Below are positions 21,396-22,130 of a DNA stretch of 22,130 nt, piece by piece. The position numbers were made by a program, and so were the translations under genes. The DNA is from Oscillospiraceae bacterium (GTDB lineage: Bacteria > Bacillota_A > Clostridia > Oscillospirales > Ruminococcaceae): positions 1 to 22,130 of the forward strand of contig JAFWUX010000179.1 of the NCBI GenBank assembly GCA_017523995.1. The letters run 5' to 3'. Every line of letters starts with the position of its first letter. Within the stretch, counting starts at the first letter, position 1. The notes beneath the pieces were generated by a model that did no database searches, was not told the DNA's origin, and saw only the letters and a program-made list of their open reading frames with translations.

Positions 21396-22130
21396 ATGGA
21401 CATTCGTTTCGAGAAAGCTGCAAGCCTCAAGGCAAAGCCTGCCGACGAGACAAAGCTCGGCTTCGGCCACATCTTCACCGATTACATGTTCATCATGGAC
21501 TATGAGACCGGTAAGGGCTGGCATGATGCAAGAATCGTACCCTACGGCAACCTGGAGCTCAGCCCGGCTGCTCTCTGCCTGCACTACGGTCAGGAGGTCT
21601 TTGAGGGTCTGAAGGCATATCGCCGCGCTGACGGCGAGATTCAGCTCTTCCGTCCGGAGGAGAACTTCAAGCGTCTGAACAGCTCCAATGACCGTCTGGT
21701 TATTCCGGAGCTGCCGGTTGAGGATGCTATGGAAGCTCTGATGGCTCTGCTGAAGGTCGAGAAGGACTGGGTTCCTTCCGCTGAGGGCGCTTCGCTCTAC
21801 ATCCGTCCGTTCATCATCGCGGTTGACCCGTTCCTCGGCGTCAAGCCCGGCGATATGTATAAGTTCATCATCATCCTGTCCCCGTCCGGCGCATACTATG
21901 CTTCCGGTCTGGATCCGGTCAAGATCTATGTCGAATCCAAGTATGTCCGTGCGGTCCGCGGCGGTATGGGTTACACCAAGACCGGCGGTAACTACGCTGC
22001 ATCCCTGATCGGTCAGGATGAGGCACATAAGGAAGGCTATTCTCAGGTTCTCTGGCTCGACGGCGTTGAGCAGAAGTACATCGAGGAAGTCGGCGCAATG
22101 AACATCATGTTCGTCATCGACGGCGAAATC
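21396..22130 (+). CDS. ilvE: Branched-chain amino acid aminotransferase (3' end outside the window)
   Basis: The first 245 residues of a class IV aminotransferase that exchanges amino groups between glutamate and the keto acids of leucine, isoleucine and valine. Visible pieces are [14 protein letters not shown] (63-76), [12 protein letters not shown] (86-97), [13 protein letters not shown] (136-148) and [15 protein letters not shown] (190-204) with the pyridoxal-phosphate Lys195. The segment [10 protein letters not shown] (230-239) also matches. The gene is cut off by the window edge. AGAGGA lies about 8 bases upstream of the ATG. Codon use is shifted towards GCT, GGT and CGT compared with neighbours, as in highly expressed genes. 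Confidence 0.95.
   Translation, partial: MDIRFEKAASLKAKPADETKLGFGHIFTDYMFIMDYETGKGWHDARIVPYGNLELSPAALCLHYGQEVFEGLKAYRRADGEIQLFRPEENFKRLNSSNDRLVIPELPVEDAMEALMALLKVEKDWVPSAEGASLYIRPFIIAVDPFLGVKPGDMYKFIIILSPSGAYYASGLDPVKIYVESKYVRAVRGGMGYTKTGGNYAASLIGQDEAHKEGYSQVLWLDGVEQKYIEEVGAMNIMFVIDGEI

Overview
The window looks like a chromosomal segment of a fairly GC-rich Gram-positive Clostridia, most likely a gut Ruminococcus-type member of the Oscillospiraceae/Ruminococcaceae. Supporting signs are strong GGAGG ribosome binding sites, vegetative TTGACN-17-TATAAT promoters, an mltG-U32 peptidase neighbourhood resembling Bacillus yrrL-yrrN/O, and a B12-type radical SAM gene with its DUF2344-like partner. 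The taxonomy is inferred from gene content and style; no rRNA or other marker gene is present. I saw no tRNA or rRNA gene, transposase or CRISPR array.

Layout. Positions 1-337 are non-coding, rich in inverted and direct repeats, and include a terminator. Positions 338-9341 are read on the minus strand. From a promoter near 9493-9521 the order is glycogen phosphorylase (glgP), a possible terminator/attenuator, a cytosolic GH13 alpha-glucan hydrolase, a 276-bp tandem array, an ADP-ribosylglycohydrolase, an ABC-F ATPase and two paralogous lipoproteins. Positions 9342-9882 are a divergent intergenic region with one promoter for each direction. From 9883 everything is on the plus strand: a DJ-1/PfpI protein, 5-formyl-THF cyclo-ligase, MltG and a U32 peptidase/tRNA-hydroxylation-type protein. 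Then come a second tandem array, a B12-binding radical SAM protein, three small DUF2500-like membrane proteins and the radical SAM partner, ending at a terminator (17888-17910). A second set follows: an unknown membrane protein, a 92-residue orphan, a HAD phosphatase and a DUF1963 protein, ending at a terminator near 21029-21055. A fresh promoter (21065-21093) then drives a 42-residue membrane peptide and ilvE, which runs off the window.

How the genes work together. glgP and the GH13 enzyme form a cytosolic glycogen/maltodextrin breakdown pair. Folate repair, MltG (glycan strand termination) and U32 (probable tRNA uridine hydroxylation) are housekeeping functions in one transcription unit.

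The most unusual signal is a pair of three-unit tandem arrays, one at the 3' end of the GH13 gene (period 92 bp) and one at the 3' end of the U32 gene (period 88 bp). Both are punctuated by the same palindromic core, GCAGGCAGTGCCTGC followed by ATCCA. In the first array each unit carries a copy of the last 12 codons and stop of the GH13 gene. These copies differ from one another almost only at synonymous positions. This suggests a dispersed 3'-end-targeting repeat element or a tail-replacing insertion process that I cannot match to a known family.
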